From: Zoogloea sp.
GTDB taxonomy: Bacteria > Pseudomonadota > Gammaproteobacteria > Burkholderiales > Rhodocyclaceae
Assembly: GCF_030157465.1 (NCBI RefSeq)
Contig: NZ_JAOAUU010000136.1
Location: forward strand, 1-64,000
Direction: 5' to 3'
DNA length: 64,000 nt
Shown here in pieces: positions 29,072 to 37,446 of this stretch (positions are counted from its first letter, which is position 1; the number at the start of each line of letters is the position of its first letter). The notes below the pieces were generated by a model, which was not told the DNA's origin, searched no databases, and saw only the letters and a list, made by a program, of their open reading frames with translations. The position numbers and the translations under genes were made by a program.

Positions 29072-30193
29072 ATGAAACAGAAAATACTGTCAGGAATCGG
29101 CCTGGCCATCGCTGCCGCGTGCCTGCCAACGGGCGCCACGGCGGGCGTCATCGGCATGCTCGGCAACTTCGACGTGATCAACGATACCGGCAAGACAGCC
29201 CACGGTTTCGAGATCGAGCTGGAAGGGCTGCACGCCTCGGACATCACCGATACCTTCGGCGGTGTCGGGCGTGGTTTTCCGAGCGGGCGGGGTTTCGACC
29301 CGGCGACCAGCGTGGTGCGCTACGGCGCGCCGACCGTCACCGAATACAGCAGCGGTTCGACCTTCGGCACGCGGGTTACCTACATGGGCGTGTTCGACGG
29401 GACCGGCTGGGACTACGGCACGCCGAGCGGCAGCTTCATCACGCCGGGCGACAACTGCTGGTCTGGCGGCGGGATCGGCTACACGGCGGCAACGCCCTGC
29501 GACCACTTCGGCGTCGGAACCCTTGGCAATCCGATTCGCACCACATACAGCTGGCTGCTCGAGACGGCGACCGCCGGGGTGCTGACGAACGGTACGGTGA
29601 GCCTGCCTGCGCCGGCCTGGAGTGTCGTCCAGGCCCCGCCCCCGGCGCCCGGCCTGCCGGCGGCTCCGCCGGTGGTTGCGGCCGTGATCGAGGCGCCGGA
29701 GCCAGAGGCGGCGGACAGGTTCGGCGAGGCGATGTGGGTCAAGGTGTTCACGACCGAGCTGGAGGACGCCATCGACCTGGAAGAGCTGGTCGGCGGCAAT
29801 CCCAAGGTTGAAGCCGCGGTGACGGAAGTCGAGTGGCAGCTCCTGCAGAAGGATCCGGGCAATCCGCTGTCGGGATTGCTGGAAAGCGGCTACGGCGCGC
29901 CCGTCGGGCCGAAGGCCGCGTCCATCCTGCGGCGCTATGAGTTCTATCGCTACGCGGGGTTTTACGATCCGGATAGCAACGAAGCCAAGCCTTACCTCAG
30001 CGACTCGCATCCCCTGGAGAACCCGCTGCCGGGCCAGGAGAGCGATCTGGGCAACTATCTCGGCGCCCAGAACGCGGCCCTCAACCTGGATGTGCTGGCC
30101 ATCGTGGCCCCGCCGGCAGGTGTCCCCGAGCCGGGCGGCGCGGCCCTGGGGCTGCTAGGGCTGGCGGCCCTGGGCCTCGTCCGTCGCCGTTGA
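29072..30193 (+). CDS. PEP-CTERM protein, large, between fccB-tail repeats
   Basis: 373 residues. Signal peptide to about ATAG (residue 24), a beta-rich extracellular domain with NFDVINDTGKTAHGFEIELEG and a C-terminal sorting signal: VPEP (about 351), a hydrophobic helix GAALGLLGLAALGL and RRR. Such proteins are cut by an exosortase and linked to exopolysaccharide or biofilm. A Pro/Ala-rich stretch (about 185-215) divides two domains. The ATG at 29072 has GGAGGGGAC upstream. It is bounded by direct repeats of the fccB end, so it looks inserted. No exosortase is in the window. Confidence 0.9.
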   Translation: MKQKILSGIGLAIAAACLPTGATAGVIGMLGNFDVINDTGKTAHGFEIELEGLHASDITDTFGGVGRGFPSGRGFDPATSVVRYGAPTVTEYSSGSTFGTRVTYMGVFDGTGWDYGTPSGSFITPGDNCWSGGGIGYTAATPCDHFGVGTLGNPIRTTYSWLLETATAGVLTNGTVSLPAPAWSVVQAPPPAPGLPAAPPVVAAVIEAPEPEAADRFGEAMWVKVFTTELEDAIDLEELVGGNPKVEAAVTEVEWQLLQKDPGNPLSGLLESGYGAPVGPKAASILRRYEFYRYAGFYDPDSNEAKPYLSDSHPLENPLPGQESDLGNYLGAQNAALNLDVLAIVAPPAGVPEPGGAALGLLGLAALGLVRRR

Positions 30194-30200
30194 AACAGCC

Positions 30201-30253
30201 ACGAGGACATGTTCGGCTGGGCGAAAAACCTTTTCGCCGACAGCTTCAGCTGA
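30201..30253 (+). repeat. Direct repeat B: copy of the fccB 3' end
   Basis: 53-base copy of the fccB C-terminal coding end, stop codon included, lying in a non-coding spacer 7 bases after the first PEP-CTERM gene. It is out of any long gene, so it is a remnant of a duplication and not used as coding sequence. Confidence 0.95.
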
Positions 30254-30316
30254 GGCTCAGGGAGCCCATGCGAGGGCTACTGCCTCCACTTTTTCCATGA
30301 CTTTCCTTCATCTTCC

Positions 30317-31039
30317 ATGACACGACACACTCTCTTTGTTCTGAACAGGCTCGCCCTGGCGATGGCTCTGCTGGCTCCGGCCTCCGGCGCAATGGCTAAT
30401 CTCCTCGTCAATGGTGACTTCTCCCGGGGCATCAACGGCTGGAGCGGCTTCCTAAACACCGTCGACCATCCAACGCCGTCCGACGACATCTATTACCTGA
30501 AGCCCCTGGTCAACGTGCAGCAGACCCCTGACGGTGTGGCTCTCTTCAAGGGCTTCTATGATCCATCAGGGGCGGGTTCCTATGCCTATCGCCTGGCCCC
30601 GCCGCGGCCGCACATCTCTCAGAGCGTGTTTCTGGTGGCCGGCACCTACGCTCTGAGCTGGGACGACACGATCGTTACTCATGGGCTGCAAGCCACCCAG
30701 AAGTTCGAAGTGCTCCTGGATGGTGTTCAGGTGCTTGCCCAGGACTTCTGGATTGCGCAGACGGGCGGCGGCGCCCAGCCCTCCGGGCACAAGAGTTACA
30801 GCCTGGACATTGCTTCCGATGGGCTGCACAGCTTGTCTTTCGGCCTGTCTACGCCCGGCTACAACTGGGACACCCAGGGTGCTTGGATACAGTACGCCAA
30901 CCAGATCACAGTCGATAATCTCAGCCTGTTGGCTCTCGCTCCGGCATCGGTCAATGTTGTGCCGGAACCTGCCAGCTTCGCCCTGCTGAGCCTGGGGGGC
31001 GCGCTGCTGGCGCGCGCGCGACGCGGCCGGATCCGGTAA
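30317..31039 (+). CDS. PEP-CTERM protein with carbohydrate-binding-like fold
   Basis: 240 residues. Signal peptide to about AMAN (residue 28), then NLLVNGDFSRGINGWSGF, the opening of many CBM4/9- or DUF642-like jelly-roll domains, with HISQSVFLVAGTYALSWDD and LSLLALAP. The C-terminus has VPEPASFALLSLGGALLARARRGR, a standard PEP-CTERM. It is expected on the cell surface or in the matrix. No strong Shine-Dalgarno or sigma-54 box is seen upstream. It may be what originally followed fccB before the cassette. Confidence 0.88.
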   Translation: MTRHTLFVLNRLALAMALLAPASGAMANLLVNGDFSRGINGWSGFLNTVDHPTPSDDIYYLKPLVNVQQTPDGVALFKGFYDPSGAGSYAYRLAPPRPHISQSVFLVAGTYALSWDDTIVTHGLQATQKFEVLLDGVQVLAQDFWIAQTGGGAQPSGHKSYSLDIASDGLHSLSFGLSTPGYNWDTQGAWIQYANQITVDNLSLLALAPASVNVVPEPASFALLSLGGALLARARRGRIR

Positions 31040-31053
31040 GGCCGCGCCCTGAG

Positions 31054-31746
31054 TCAGATCATCGACTTCACGGTGTGCTTGGCGGGTGCGCTCGGCGCAG
31101 CCGAGTCTGCCAAAAGGCCGCGCATGCAGCTGTAAAGCATGGCCGCATTGACCAGGTGCCAGCCGACATGGCTGCCCAGGGGCCAGATCGGGCAGATTGC
31201 CTGGTCGATGGCCCGGCAGGTGATGCTGACGAGAAACAGCGCGCCGGCGAGCTTCAGCCAGCGCGCCGTTTGCGGTGCCCGCCCGCCGGCCTGACGGGCA
31301 CACACCAGCAGCAGGGCGAAAGGCGGCAGGTAGATTTCCGAGCCGTTCAGCGCAAGCGGCGGCAGGAGCCGGGTGGCCGCGCCGAAGAGCACCGCCAGCA
31401 GCACGAAGGCACCCACGTCGCGCCCGCTGGCGGCAGCGCTTTTGCCGAGCAGGCGCACCTGGAAGCGCTGGTGATAGACCAGCACGAAGAGGGCGATGAA
31501 GCCGATGTCGAGCAGCGCCGCCCAGCGCGTGGCCACGGTGTGAAAGACCAGGCTGCCCAGGCCCACGGCGGCGATCAGCGCAATCAGCAGGCGGATGTCA
31601 GCGCTGCTGTGACGCCCTCCGGCCCGGCGCCACAGCAGCGCGGCAACGCCGATGAAGGCGAGGTTGGAGAGCGCATTGAGCGGCTCGGACCACAGCTCCG
31701 GGCCGGTGCGCTCGCAGTAGAGATCGACGCTCTCCAGCCAGTTCAT
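31054..31746 (-). CDS. Ceramidase-family integral membrane protein
   Basis: 230 residues, about seven transmembrane helices. The N-terminal VDLYCERTGPELWSEPLNALSNLAFIGVAALLW and the later GSLVFHTVATRWA and GSHVGWHLVNA with spaced His and Asp match alkaline-ceramidase/PAQR-like membrane hydrolases (ceramidase domain). The conserved His/Asp would bind Zn. The lipid substrate is unknown; many bacteria with this gene lack ceramide. Its ATG overlaps the stop of the drug exporter gene (ATGA at 31743-31746), so they are co-translated. Confidence 0.82.
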   Translation of the reverse strand: MNWLESVDLYCERTGPELWSEPLNALSNLAFIGVAALLWRRAGGRHSSADIRLLIALIAAVGLGSLVFHTVATRWAALLDIGFIALFVLVYHQRFQVRLLGKSAAASGRDVGAFVLLAVLFGAATRLLPPLALNGSEIYLPPFALLLVCARQAGGRAPQTARWLKLAGALFLVSITCRAIDQAICPIWPLGSHVGWHLVNAAMLYSCMRGLLADSAAPSAPAKHTVKSMI

Positions 31747-32939
31747 GCGGCCGCCGCCCGGGTGCGGTGATACAGCGCCCACCACAGCCCGAAGCTGGCG
31801 AGACCCAGCAGCAGGTTGCCGACCATGCCGGCGGCGAGCCCCACGACCGAACTCCACAGTGCCGGCGCCACCACGCCGGCCGTCAGCGAGCTGAACAGCA
31901 TCTGCAGAAAGCTCTGGCAACTGGAGGCGAGGCCCCGGTGGGTGGGGAAGTGGTCCAGCGCGAGCAGGGTCAGGCTGGGCATTGCGATGGCCATGCCGAA
32001 GGTATAGAACATGACCGGAATCACCGACTGGGGCAGGCCGGGCGTGAGCCAGGCGGACACCGCCAGGTTGGCGGCCGCGGCGGCCAGCATCAGGCCGCAG
32101 CCGAGGGCGATGGTGCGCGGTGGCGACAGGCGCCCGGCGAGCCGTGCCGAAGTCGCCGAGCCCAGCATCATGCCGCCCACGGTGGAAATGAAGAACCAGC
32201 CAAAGCCGGTTTCCGGCAGGCCCAGGTGTTCCATCAGGAAGACCGGCGCCGACAGCACGTAAAGAAAGAAGCCGTTGAAATTGCAGCTCACGGTGAAGGT
32301 CAGCAGCAGGAAGCCGGGCGTCGTGAAGACGCTTTTGTAGCGCCGGGCGAGCGGCCCGGGGTGCAGCGGGTGGCGCGCTTCGGGGGGATGCGTTTCGGGC
32401 AGGTAGCGGGCGCTGAGGGCGGCGAGGACGAGGCCGAGCAGGGCCAGGAAGACGAACACCGCGCGCCAGCCGAAGACGCTGAAGATCCAGCCGCCCAGAA
32501 TGGGCGCAATGGCCGGGCCGAGGGCGAAGGCCATGCTGACGTGGCTCATCAGGCGCTGGGCGGCGGCCCCGTCCAGCAGGTCGCGCACCACCGCGCGCCC
32601 CACCACCATGCCGGCTCCGGCGCTGATGCCCTGCAGCGCGCGGCCGATCAGCAGCATGTTGATGCTGCTGGCAATCACGCAGACGACGGACGCCGCGGTG
32701 AACAGCAGCATCGAAATCACGATCACCCGCTTGCGCCCGTAGGCGTCGGAAATGGCGCCGTGCCACAGCACCATCAGCGCCATGGGCAGCATGTAGGCGG
32801 TGAGGGTTTGCTGGACTTCGACGGTGCTGGCGTTCAGCCCGGCGCCGATGGCGTGGAGGGCCGGCAGGTAGGTGTCGATCGAGAACGGACCGACCGTGGC
32901 GAGCGCCGCGAGCAGCGCCGCCAGTTGGGCATACGGCAT
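31743..32939 (-). CDS. Bcr/CflA-type MFS drug exporter
   Basis: 398 residues, twelve predicted transmembrane helices. It shows the Bcr/CflA opening TVGPFSIDTYLPALHAIGAGL, motif A GAISDAYGRKRVI in the first cytoplasmic loop and motif C-like ALGPAIAPILGGWIFSVFGWR in helix 5. It would export small drugs such as bicyclomycin by proton antiport. It is in one transcript with the ceramidase-like gene downstream. Actual substrate unknown. Confidence 0.92.
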   Translation of the reverse strand: MPYAQLAALLAALATVGPFSIDTYLPALHAIGAGLNASTVEVQQTLTAYMLPMALMVLWHGAISDAYGRKRVIVISMLLFTAASVVCVIASSINMLLIGRALQGISAGAGMVVGRAVVRDLLDGAAAQRLMSHVSMAFALGPAIAPILGGWIFSVFGWRAVFVFLALLGLVLAALSARYLPETHPPEARHPLHPGPLARRYKSVFTTPGFLLLTFTVSCNFNGFFLYVLSAPVFLMEHLGLPETGFGWFFISTVGGMMLGSATSARLAGRLSPPRTIALGCGLMLAAAAANLAVSAWLTPGLPQSVIPVMFYTFGMAIAMPSLTLLALDHFPTHRGLASSCQSFLQMLFSSLTAGVVAPALWSSVVGLAAGMVGNLLLGLASFGLWWALYHRTRAAAA

Positions 32940-32948
32940 GAAGACTTC

Positions 32949-33344
32949 TTATTCGACGGAGTGGGCGCGGCTGACGTAGTAGCCGGTTTCGCCAAAACAG
33001 GTGGACGGAATGCCCACGTGCTGCTCGTAGCTGATGGCGACGCGCTTGCCCATCACGCTGTTGATCTCGGCGGCCACCTTGTCGTCGCGCACCGTGAATT
33101 TGAAGATCTCGGGCAGGCTGCCGGGTATGGCGACGATGGCCATTTCACCTTCCCAGGTCTTGCACAGCCAGCCTTTCTGCGAAAACTTCTGCACGTAGCC
33201 GGCGCGCTCGCCGGAGGAATAGCTCCAGCTCAGGGCCAGCCAGGTGTAGCCGATGAAAAGGGCGAGGAAGACGACCAGAAAGCCGACGAACCACAGGGAC
33301 CAGTTCTTGGCGCGGGGCGCGCCGGCGGGAAGGGTGGGTGCCAC
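32949..33344 (-). CDS. Small single-span membrane protein, hypothetical
   Basis: 131 residues. A single transmembrane helix (NWSLWFVGFLVVFLALFIGYTWLAL, about residues 14-38) anchors a soluble domain with three Cys (WLCKTWEGEM and STCFGETGYYVS). The pairing of Cys about 60 residues apart suggests a periplasmic disulfide. I have no functional family. It lies between the drug exporter and comM on the same strand, 9 bases from the exporter, so co-transcription is likely. Confidence 0.75.
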   Translation of the reverse strand: MAPTLPAGAPRAKNWSLWFVGFLVVFLALFIGYTWLALSWSYSSGERAGYVQKFSQKGWLCKTWEGEMAIVAIPGSLPEIFKFTVRDDKVAAEINSVMGKRVAISYEQHVGIPSTCFGETGYYVSRAHSVE

Positions 33345-33368
33345 GTAAAACTCCTGCAGGATGGGGAT

Positions 33369-34868
33369 TCAGATGAACTCGGAGAGGCCGCGGCGGCTCT
33401 GGATGGCTTCGGCCACATGGGCAGCGCCAACGTGCTTGGCCGCGCTCATGTCGGCGATTGTACGCGCGACTTTCAGGATGCGATGGTAACCGCGGGCCGA
33501 CAGGCGCAGGCGTTCGATGGCCGTGGCCAGCAGTTTGGCGCCGCTTGGGTCGGGCTGGCACCACGCCTCGATCTCGGCGCCGGCCAGCCGGGCGTTGGGT
33601 TTGCCCTGGCGGGCGAGCTGGATCGCCCAGCTCTGCGCCACCCTTTCGCGAACCGGGGCCGAGGGTTCGCCGGCGGGCGCCGACTGGAGGTCGGAGACGG
33701 CCAGCGCGGGCACTTCGAGGAGCAGGTCGATGCGATCGAGCAGGGGCCCGGAGAGCTTGCCGCGGTAGCGGGAGATCTGGTCGGGCGTGCATCGGCAGCG
33801 CCCGTCCGGGTGGCCGTGGTAGCCGCAGGGGCAGGGGTTCATCGCCGCGACGAGCTGGAAGCGGGCCGGGAATTCGGCCCGGCGGGCGGCGCGGGAGATG
33901 GTGATGTGGCCGGTTTCGAGGGGCTCGCGCAGGGCTTCGAGCACGCGGCGGTCGAATTCGGGGAGTTCATCGAGGAACAGCACGCCGTTGTGTGCCAGGC
34001 TGATTTCGCCGGGGCGCGGGGTGCTGCCACCGCCCACCAGCGCCGCCGCGGAGGCCGAGTGGTGCGGTGCGCGCATGGGGCGCAGGCGCCAGCGTTCGGG
34101 CCGGAAGCCGCCTTCGACGGAATGCACGGCGGCGCTTTCCAGCGCTTCGTCATCGTCCATGGGGGGCAGCAGGCCGGGCAGGCGTTGGGCGAGCATGGAT
34201 TTGCCGGTGCCGGGCGGGCCATAGAAAAGCAGCGAGTGTTGCCCGCTGGCGGCCACTTCGAGCGTCCGGCGGGCCTGGACCTGGCCTTTGACATCGGCCA
34301 GATCGGGGTAGGCCGGGGCGTGGAAGAGTGCTTCGCCGGCGTAAGGCGCGATGACGGTGTGGCCGCACAGGTGGGCGACCACTGCCAGCAGGCTGGCCGC
34401 CGGGAGGATGGTGACCCCCTTTACCAGCGCCGCTTCGGCGGCATTTACCGCGGGCAGGATCAGGGTGCGCCCGCTGTTTGCGGCCTGGCGGGCCAGCGCC
34501 AGCGCGCCGCGTACCGGGCGCAGTTCGCCGGTCAGCGATAGCTCGCCGGCAAATTCGAAGGCGCCGAGCTTGTCGCCGGGAATCTGCCCCGAGGCGGCCA
34601 GAATGCCGAGGGCGATCGGCAGGTCGAAACAGCCGCCTTCCTTGGGCAAATCCGCCGGGGCGAGGTTGACGGTGATGCGCCGCTGGGGAAATTCGAACTG
34701 GCCGGTTTGCAGCGCGGCGCGCACCCGGTCGCGGGCTTCGCGCACTTCCACATCGGGCAGCCCGACCAGCGTGAAGGCGGGAAGCCCATTGGCGAGGTGC
34801 ACCTCGACGCACACCTCAGGGGCCTGCAGGCCGACGAGGGCGCGGCTCTTCAGAACAGCCAGGCTCAT
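33369..34868 (-). CDS. comM: ComM/YifB family AAA+ ATPase (Mg-chelatase-like)
   Basis: 499 residues, the family's usual length. An N-terminal Lon-protease-like domain (1-170: LVGLPDVEVREARDRVRAAL) is followed by an AAA+ core with Walker A YGPPGTGKS (about 218-226), Walker B NGVLFLDELPEF and a cysteine-rich zinc segment NPCPCGYHGHPDGRCRC, and a C-terminal helical lid. In transformable bacteria ComM drives branch migration during uptake of DNA. The ATG at 34868 gives the conserved MSLAVLKSRAL. The frame remains open further upstream but no start there fits. Confidence 0.95.
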   Translation of the reverse strand: MSLAVLKSRALVGLQAPEVCVEVHLANGLPAFTLVGLPDVEVREARDRVRAALQTGQFEFPQRRITVNLAPADLPKEGGCFDLPIALGILAASGQIPGDKLGAFEFAGELSLTGELRPVRGALALARQAANSGRTLILPAVNAAEAALVKGVTILPAASLLAVVAHLCGHTVIAPYAGEALFHAPAYPDLADVKGQVQARRTLEVAASGQHSLLFYGPPGTGKSMLAQRLPGLLPPMDDDEALESAAVHSVEGGFRPERWRLRPMRAPHHSASAAALVGGGSTPRPGEISLAHNGVLFLDELPEFDRRVLEALREPLETGHITISRAARRAEFPARFQLVAAMNPCPCGYHGHPDGRCRCTPDQISRYRGKLSGPLLDRIDLLLEVPALAVSDLQSAPAGEPSAPVRERVAQSWAIQLARQGKPNARLAGAEIEAWCQPDPSGAKLLATAIERLRLSARGYHRILKVARTIADMSAAKHVGAAHVAEAIQSRRGLSEFI

Positions 34869-34944
34869 GATGAATTCCGCATAAAAAACGGAGTGTAGCG
34901 TGTCGGGGCTGTGGATATCTACAGGTGGCGCCCGGCCGGGGGCG

Positions 34945-36189
34945 TCAGCGCCCGATGGGCAGGGTGAGCTGGGGGCCGGGGCCGGTCTTGCCGCTGAGTT
35001 CGAGGCGCGACAGTTCGACGAGCAGCGAGAAGGTGGATTTGCTGTCCTGGTCGGCCTCATCCAGGTAGAACCAGTGCCCCTTGTACTGGACGGCGACGTG
35101 GGCGTTGGCGGGGCGTTCGGTGGCCGTGTGCACGTGGAAGAGGTCGCGCATGATCTCGTGCCAGTCGAAGTCGCGTCCGGCTGCGTCGCGGGTGAGGGTG
35201 GCGAGGCCGCGGGCGCGATGCCCAGCCGGCACTTCGACGCCATGGCTGACGTAATAGAGCGCCTGCAGCAGCGAGCGGGTTTCCAGGTCGAGGCTGGCAA
35301 CGCCGTCTTTCGGCAGCGCGGAGCGGAAGGGGAACAGCGCTTCCTGGGTGATCCGCAGTTCGGTGGCGCCTTCGCGCAGGTGGAAGGCCTGGGCGAAAGT
35401 GCGCATTTCGGGCGAGTTGAGTTCGTCCGGGTCGACGCGCAGCACCGGGACGCTGTTCTTGCGGATCAGGCGCCAGCCGCGCTTGGCGTCGGGGCGGTAT
35501 TCGAGGCCGTTTCTGGTGGCTTCGATCAGGTTGGCGGCGGACACCGCGCCGGCCGGCAGGCTGCCGCCGAGCTGCTCTTCCTGCTCCAGCAGGCCGAAGA
35601 CGATGGCGCCCCGGTCCTGCAGGGTTTGCAGGGCGGCGACGCCGCGCAGGAAATCACCCGCCGGCGGGGCCACGCGCGGCGTGGGGCCGCTGGCGGACTG
35701 GGCGTTGGGCACCCAGTTGAGGTTTTCGAGGTAGAGCCGGAAAACCTTGGAGATCGGCCAGGTGGTCTTGGCCAGGTAAATCACGCCATCGAGGGGCAGC
35801 GGGGTGAACAGCTTGCGGGTGAATTCCTGGTCGTCGAGCGGGGTGAGGCTGAAGGTAGGCCGGTCGGCGCCCATGATCTGGGCCTGGGGCAGCACGGCGG
35901 TGAAGCTGCGGTTGAGATCGCCCCCGGCGGCGGTAAAGAAGGGCAGCAGGCCGACGCTCTGGGTGCGCTCGAACTGGGCGGCAATGCCCGATACGCCAAG
36001 GCTGCTCGGCGTGTCGGTGTAGCGCAGGCGCACGATGTTGAGCAGCAATTGCTCTTCGGTGGTGCGCTTGATCACCTCGTTATATTGCAGGCGGGTGTCG
36101 TCGAGGCTTTGCGGCCCGATGCTGGCGCAGCCGCTCAGGCCGAGGCTGGCAGCGAGAAGGGCAATGAGTGCGGCGGAGCGAGGCGGCAT
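34945..36189 (-). CDS. Hypothetical outer membrane lipoprotein
   Basis: 414 residues. Signal peptide with lipobox LSGC (Cys about 21). The mature part begins IGPQSLDDTRLQYNEVIKRTTEEQLLLNIVRLRYTDTPSSLGVSGI, which I have seen in uncharacterised lipoproteins of Proteobacteria; the rest lacks known motifs. The conserved pattern NIVRLRY suggests a defined fold. It sits between comM and yceI on the same strand without overlap. Function unknown. Confidence 0.8.
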   Translation of the reverse strand: MPPRSAALIALLAASLGLSGCASIGPQSLDDTRLQYNEVIKRTTEEQLLLNIVRLRYTDTPSSLGVSGIAAQFERTQSVGLLPFFTAAGGDLNRSFTAVLPQAQIMGADRPTFSLTPLDDQEFTRKLFTPLPLDGVIYLAKTTWPISKVFRLYLENLNWVPNAQSASGPTPRVAPPAGDFLRGVAALQTLQDRGAIVFGLLEQEEQLGGSLPAGAVSAANLIEATRNGLEYRPDAKRGWRLIRKNSVPVLRVDPDELNSPEMRTFAQAFHLREGATELRITQEALFPFRSALPKDGVASLDLETRSLLQALYYVSHGVEVPAGHRARGLATLTRDAAGRDFDWHEIMRDLFHVHTATERPANAHVAVQYKGHWFYLDEADQDSKSTFSLLVELSRLELSGKTGPGPQLTLPIGR

Positions 36190-36279
36190 CGGGGGGAACC
36201 GGACAGGGGCGTTGCAGGAATATTACGCAGGGCGGGTTACGCCCCGGCGACGTGCGGCGGCTTATTCACGGACACGCGT

Positions 36280-36846
36280 CTATTCCCGGAAGGCTTCCAC
36301 GGCAATCACCAGCCGGATGTCGTCGCCCACCGACGGAATGTATTTGGTCATGCCGAAATCCGAGCGTTTGAGCTGGGCGGTGATGTCGGCGCCGCAGGTT
36401 TCGCGCTTGTTGAGCGGGTGCGGGCCGCAGCGGAAACGGGTGAGCGCAAGGCTGAGCGGCCTGGTCACGCCGAGCAGGGTGATGGTGCCTTCGGCGGCCA
36501 CGGGCGTGTCATTGTCAAAAACCAGGCGCTCGGACTTGAAGTGGATGGCCGGGTGGGCGGCGGTGTTGAAGTAGTTTTCCCCGCGCATGTTTTCGTTCCA
36601 TTTGGCGAAACCCATGTCGATGGAGGCGGCGTCTATCGTCACGTCCACCGTGCCCTGGCGGGCGGCCAGGTCGAGCACGATCCGGCCGCTGGTCTTGTTG
36701 AAGCGGCCACGCTGGGTCGAGAAGCCCAGGTGATCCACCTCGAAGGCCGGAAAAGTGTGGTTGCCGTCGATGGTGTAGCCCGCCGGTTCGGCAAGGGCGG
36801 GCGCGGCGAGGGCGGCCAGCAGGGTCAGGGCGAGATATTTTTTCAT
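36280..36846 (-). CDS. YceI-family periplasmic lipid-binding protein
   Basis: 188 residues with signal peptide ending ALAEP. YceI proteins form a lipocalin-like barrel that binds isoprenoids such as polyprenyl quinones. Marks: YTIDGNHTFPAFEVDHLGFSTQRGRF at the start, MGFAKWNENMRGENYFNTAAHPAIHFKS and GTITLLGVTRPLSLAL. Two Cys near residue 137-149 may form a disulfide. It lies near UbiK, an accessory of ubiquinone synthesis, which fits a quinone link. Confidence 0.92.
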   Translation of the reverse strand: MKKYLALTLLAALAAPALAEPAGYTIDGNHTFPAFEVDHLGFSTQRGRFNKTSGRIVLDLAARQGTVDVTIDAASIDMGFAKWNENMRGENYFNTAAHPAIHFKSERLVFDNDTPVAAEGTITLLGVTRPLSLALTRFRCGPHPLNKRETCGADITAQLKRSDFGMTKYIPSVGDDIRLVIAVEAFRE

Positions 36847-36887
36847 GGGGGCTCCGGCGGACGGTGGGCAAGGCTGCAGACGCAAAT

Positions 36888-36907
36888 GAGGGCGCCGCGG
36901 CGCCCTC
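36888..36907. terminator. Palindromic terminator after ubiK
   Basis: GAGGGCGCCGCGGCGCCCTC is a perfect 20-base palindrome 20 bases behind the ubiK stop. On the minus strand it is followed by ATTTGCG, only a weak U-run, so termination may be partial. Confidence 0.6.
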
Positions 36908-36926
36908 GGTGTGCGGGACGAAAAGC

Positions 36927-37184
36927 CTATTCGTCGGCCGGCGTGCGGTTGGCCAGCTCCGCTTCCAGGTGGGCGACCCGCCGCTCCAGCTCGGCCAGTT
37001 TTTCGCAGGTGCGGGCGAGCACTTCGCGCTGCACTTCGAATTCTTCACGGGTAACCAGATCGAGCTTGGAAAAACCGCTGGCGAGCAGCGCGCGGGCGTT
37101 TTTCTCGAGGTCTTTGGCGGGGCTGCTGGCGAGGAGTTCGGAAACTTTCGAGCCGATTTCGTCGAGGATTTTAGGGTTGGCCAT
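36927..37184 (-). CDS. ubiK: Ubiquinone biosynthesis accessory factor UbiK
   Basis: 85 residues. The N-terminal amphipathic helix (PKILDEIGSKVSELLASSPAKDLEKNARALL) and C-terminal coiled coil (LARTCEKLAELERRVAHLEAEL) are the BMFP/UbiK architecture. UbiK binds UbiJ and helps the aerobic hydroxylase complex that makes ubiquinone. The ATG at 37184 gives the conserved MANPKILDEIG. It is divergent from the torF-glnK-amtB operon, a common betaproteobacterial arrangement with comM nearby. Confidence 0.92.
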   Translation of the reverse strand: MANPKILDEIGSKVSELLASSPAKDLEKNARALLASGFSKLDLVTREEFEVQREVLARTCEKLAELERRVAHLEAELANRTPADE

Positions 37185-37267
37185 GACTGCGTTCCTCACA
37201 GGAAAAAAGTAAAGCGGGATGGCCGCAAGTCTAGCACCGCGACAGGACGCCGGTTCCGGCTACCCAC

Positions 37268-37314
37268 GCACCAAAACCTCGCCCTAAGTTGGTGCATGAC
37301 CCCAGACTGGTGCA
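37268..37314 (+). promoter_or_regulatory. NtrC-like half-sites upstream of torF
   Basis: GCACCA (37268-37273) and two direct TGGTGCA copies (37290-37296, 37308-37314) match halves of the NtrC consensus GCACY-N5-RGTGC but are not correctly spaced to form a classic palindrome. They lie 75-120 bases upstream of the sigma-54 box, the usual place for NtrC binding. Confidence 0.5.
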
Positions 37315-37389
37315 TCCAGAATATTTTCTGCACTGCAGCGATGGTTTGGTTTTATGTATAAATTATTGAAAATAAAAGAATTTTAAAAC

Positions 37390-37405
37390 TGGCACATCGA
37401 TTGCT
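37390..37405 (+). promoter_or_regulatory. Sigma-54 promoter of torF-glnK-amtB
   Basis: TGGCACATCGATTGCT matches TGGCAC-N5-TTGCW perfectly. Transcription should start near 37416, about 31 bases before the torF ATG. The AT-rich stretch between it and the NtrC half-sites fits an IHF-type bend, though I see no clear IHF box. Confidence 0.92.
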
Positions 37406-37446
37406 TTATTGAAGTCACCAACTTTGAACCTCAGGAGTTTTTCATC

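Noticed and set aside
37268-37296. A complete NtrC palindrome upstream of torF
   Set aside because: The two half-sites are 16 bases apart, not the usual 5-7, so only half-sites are claimed.
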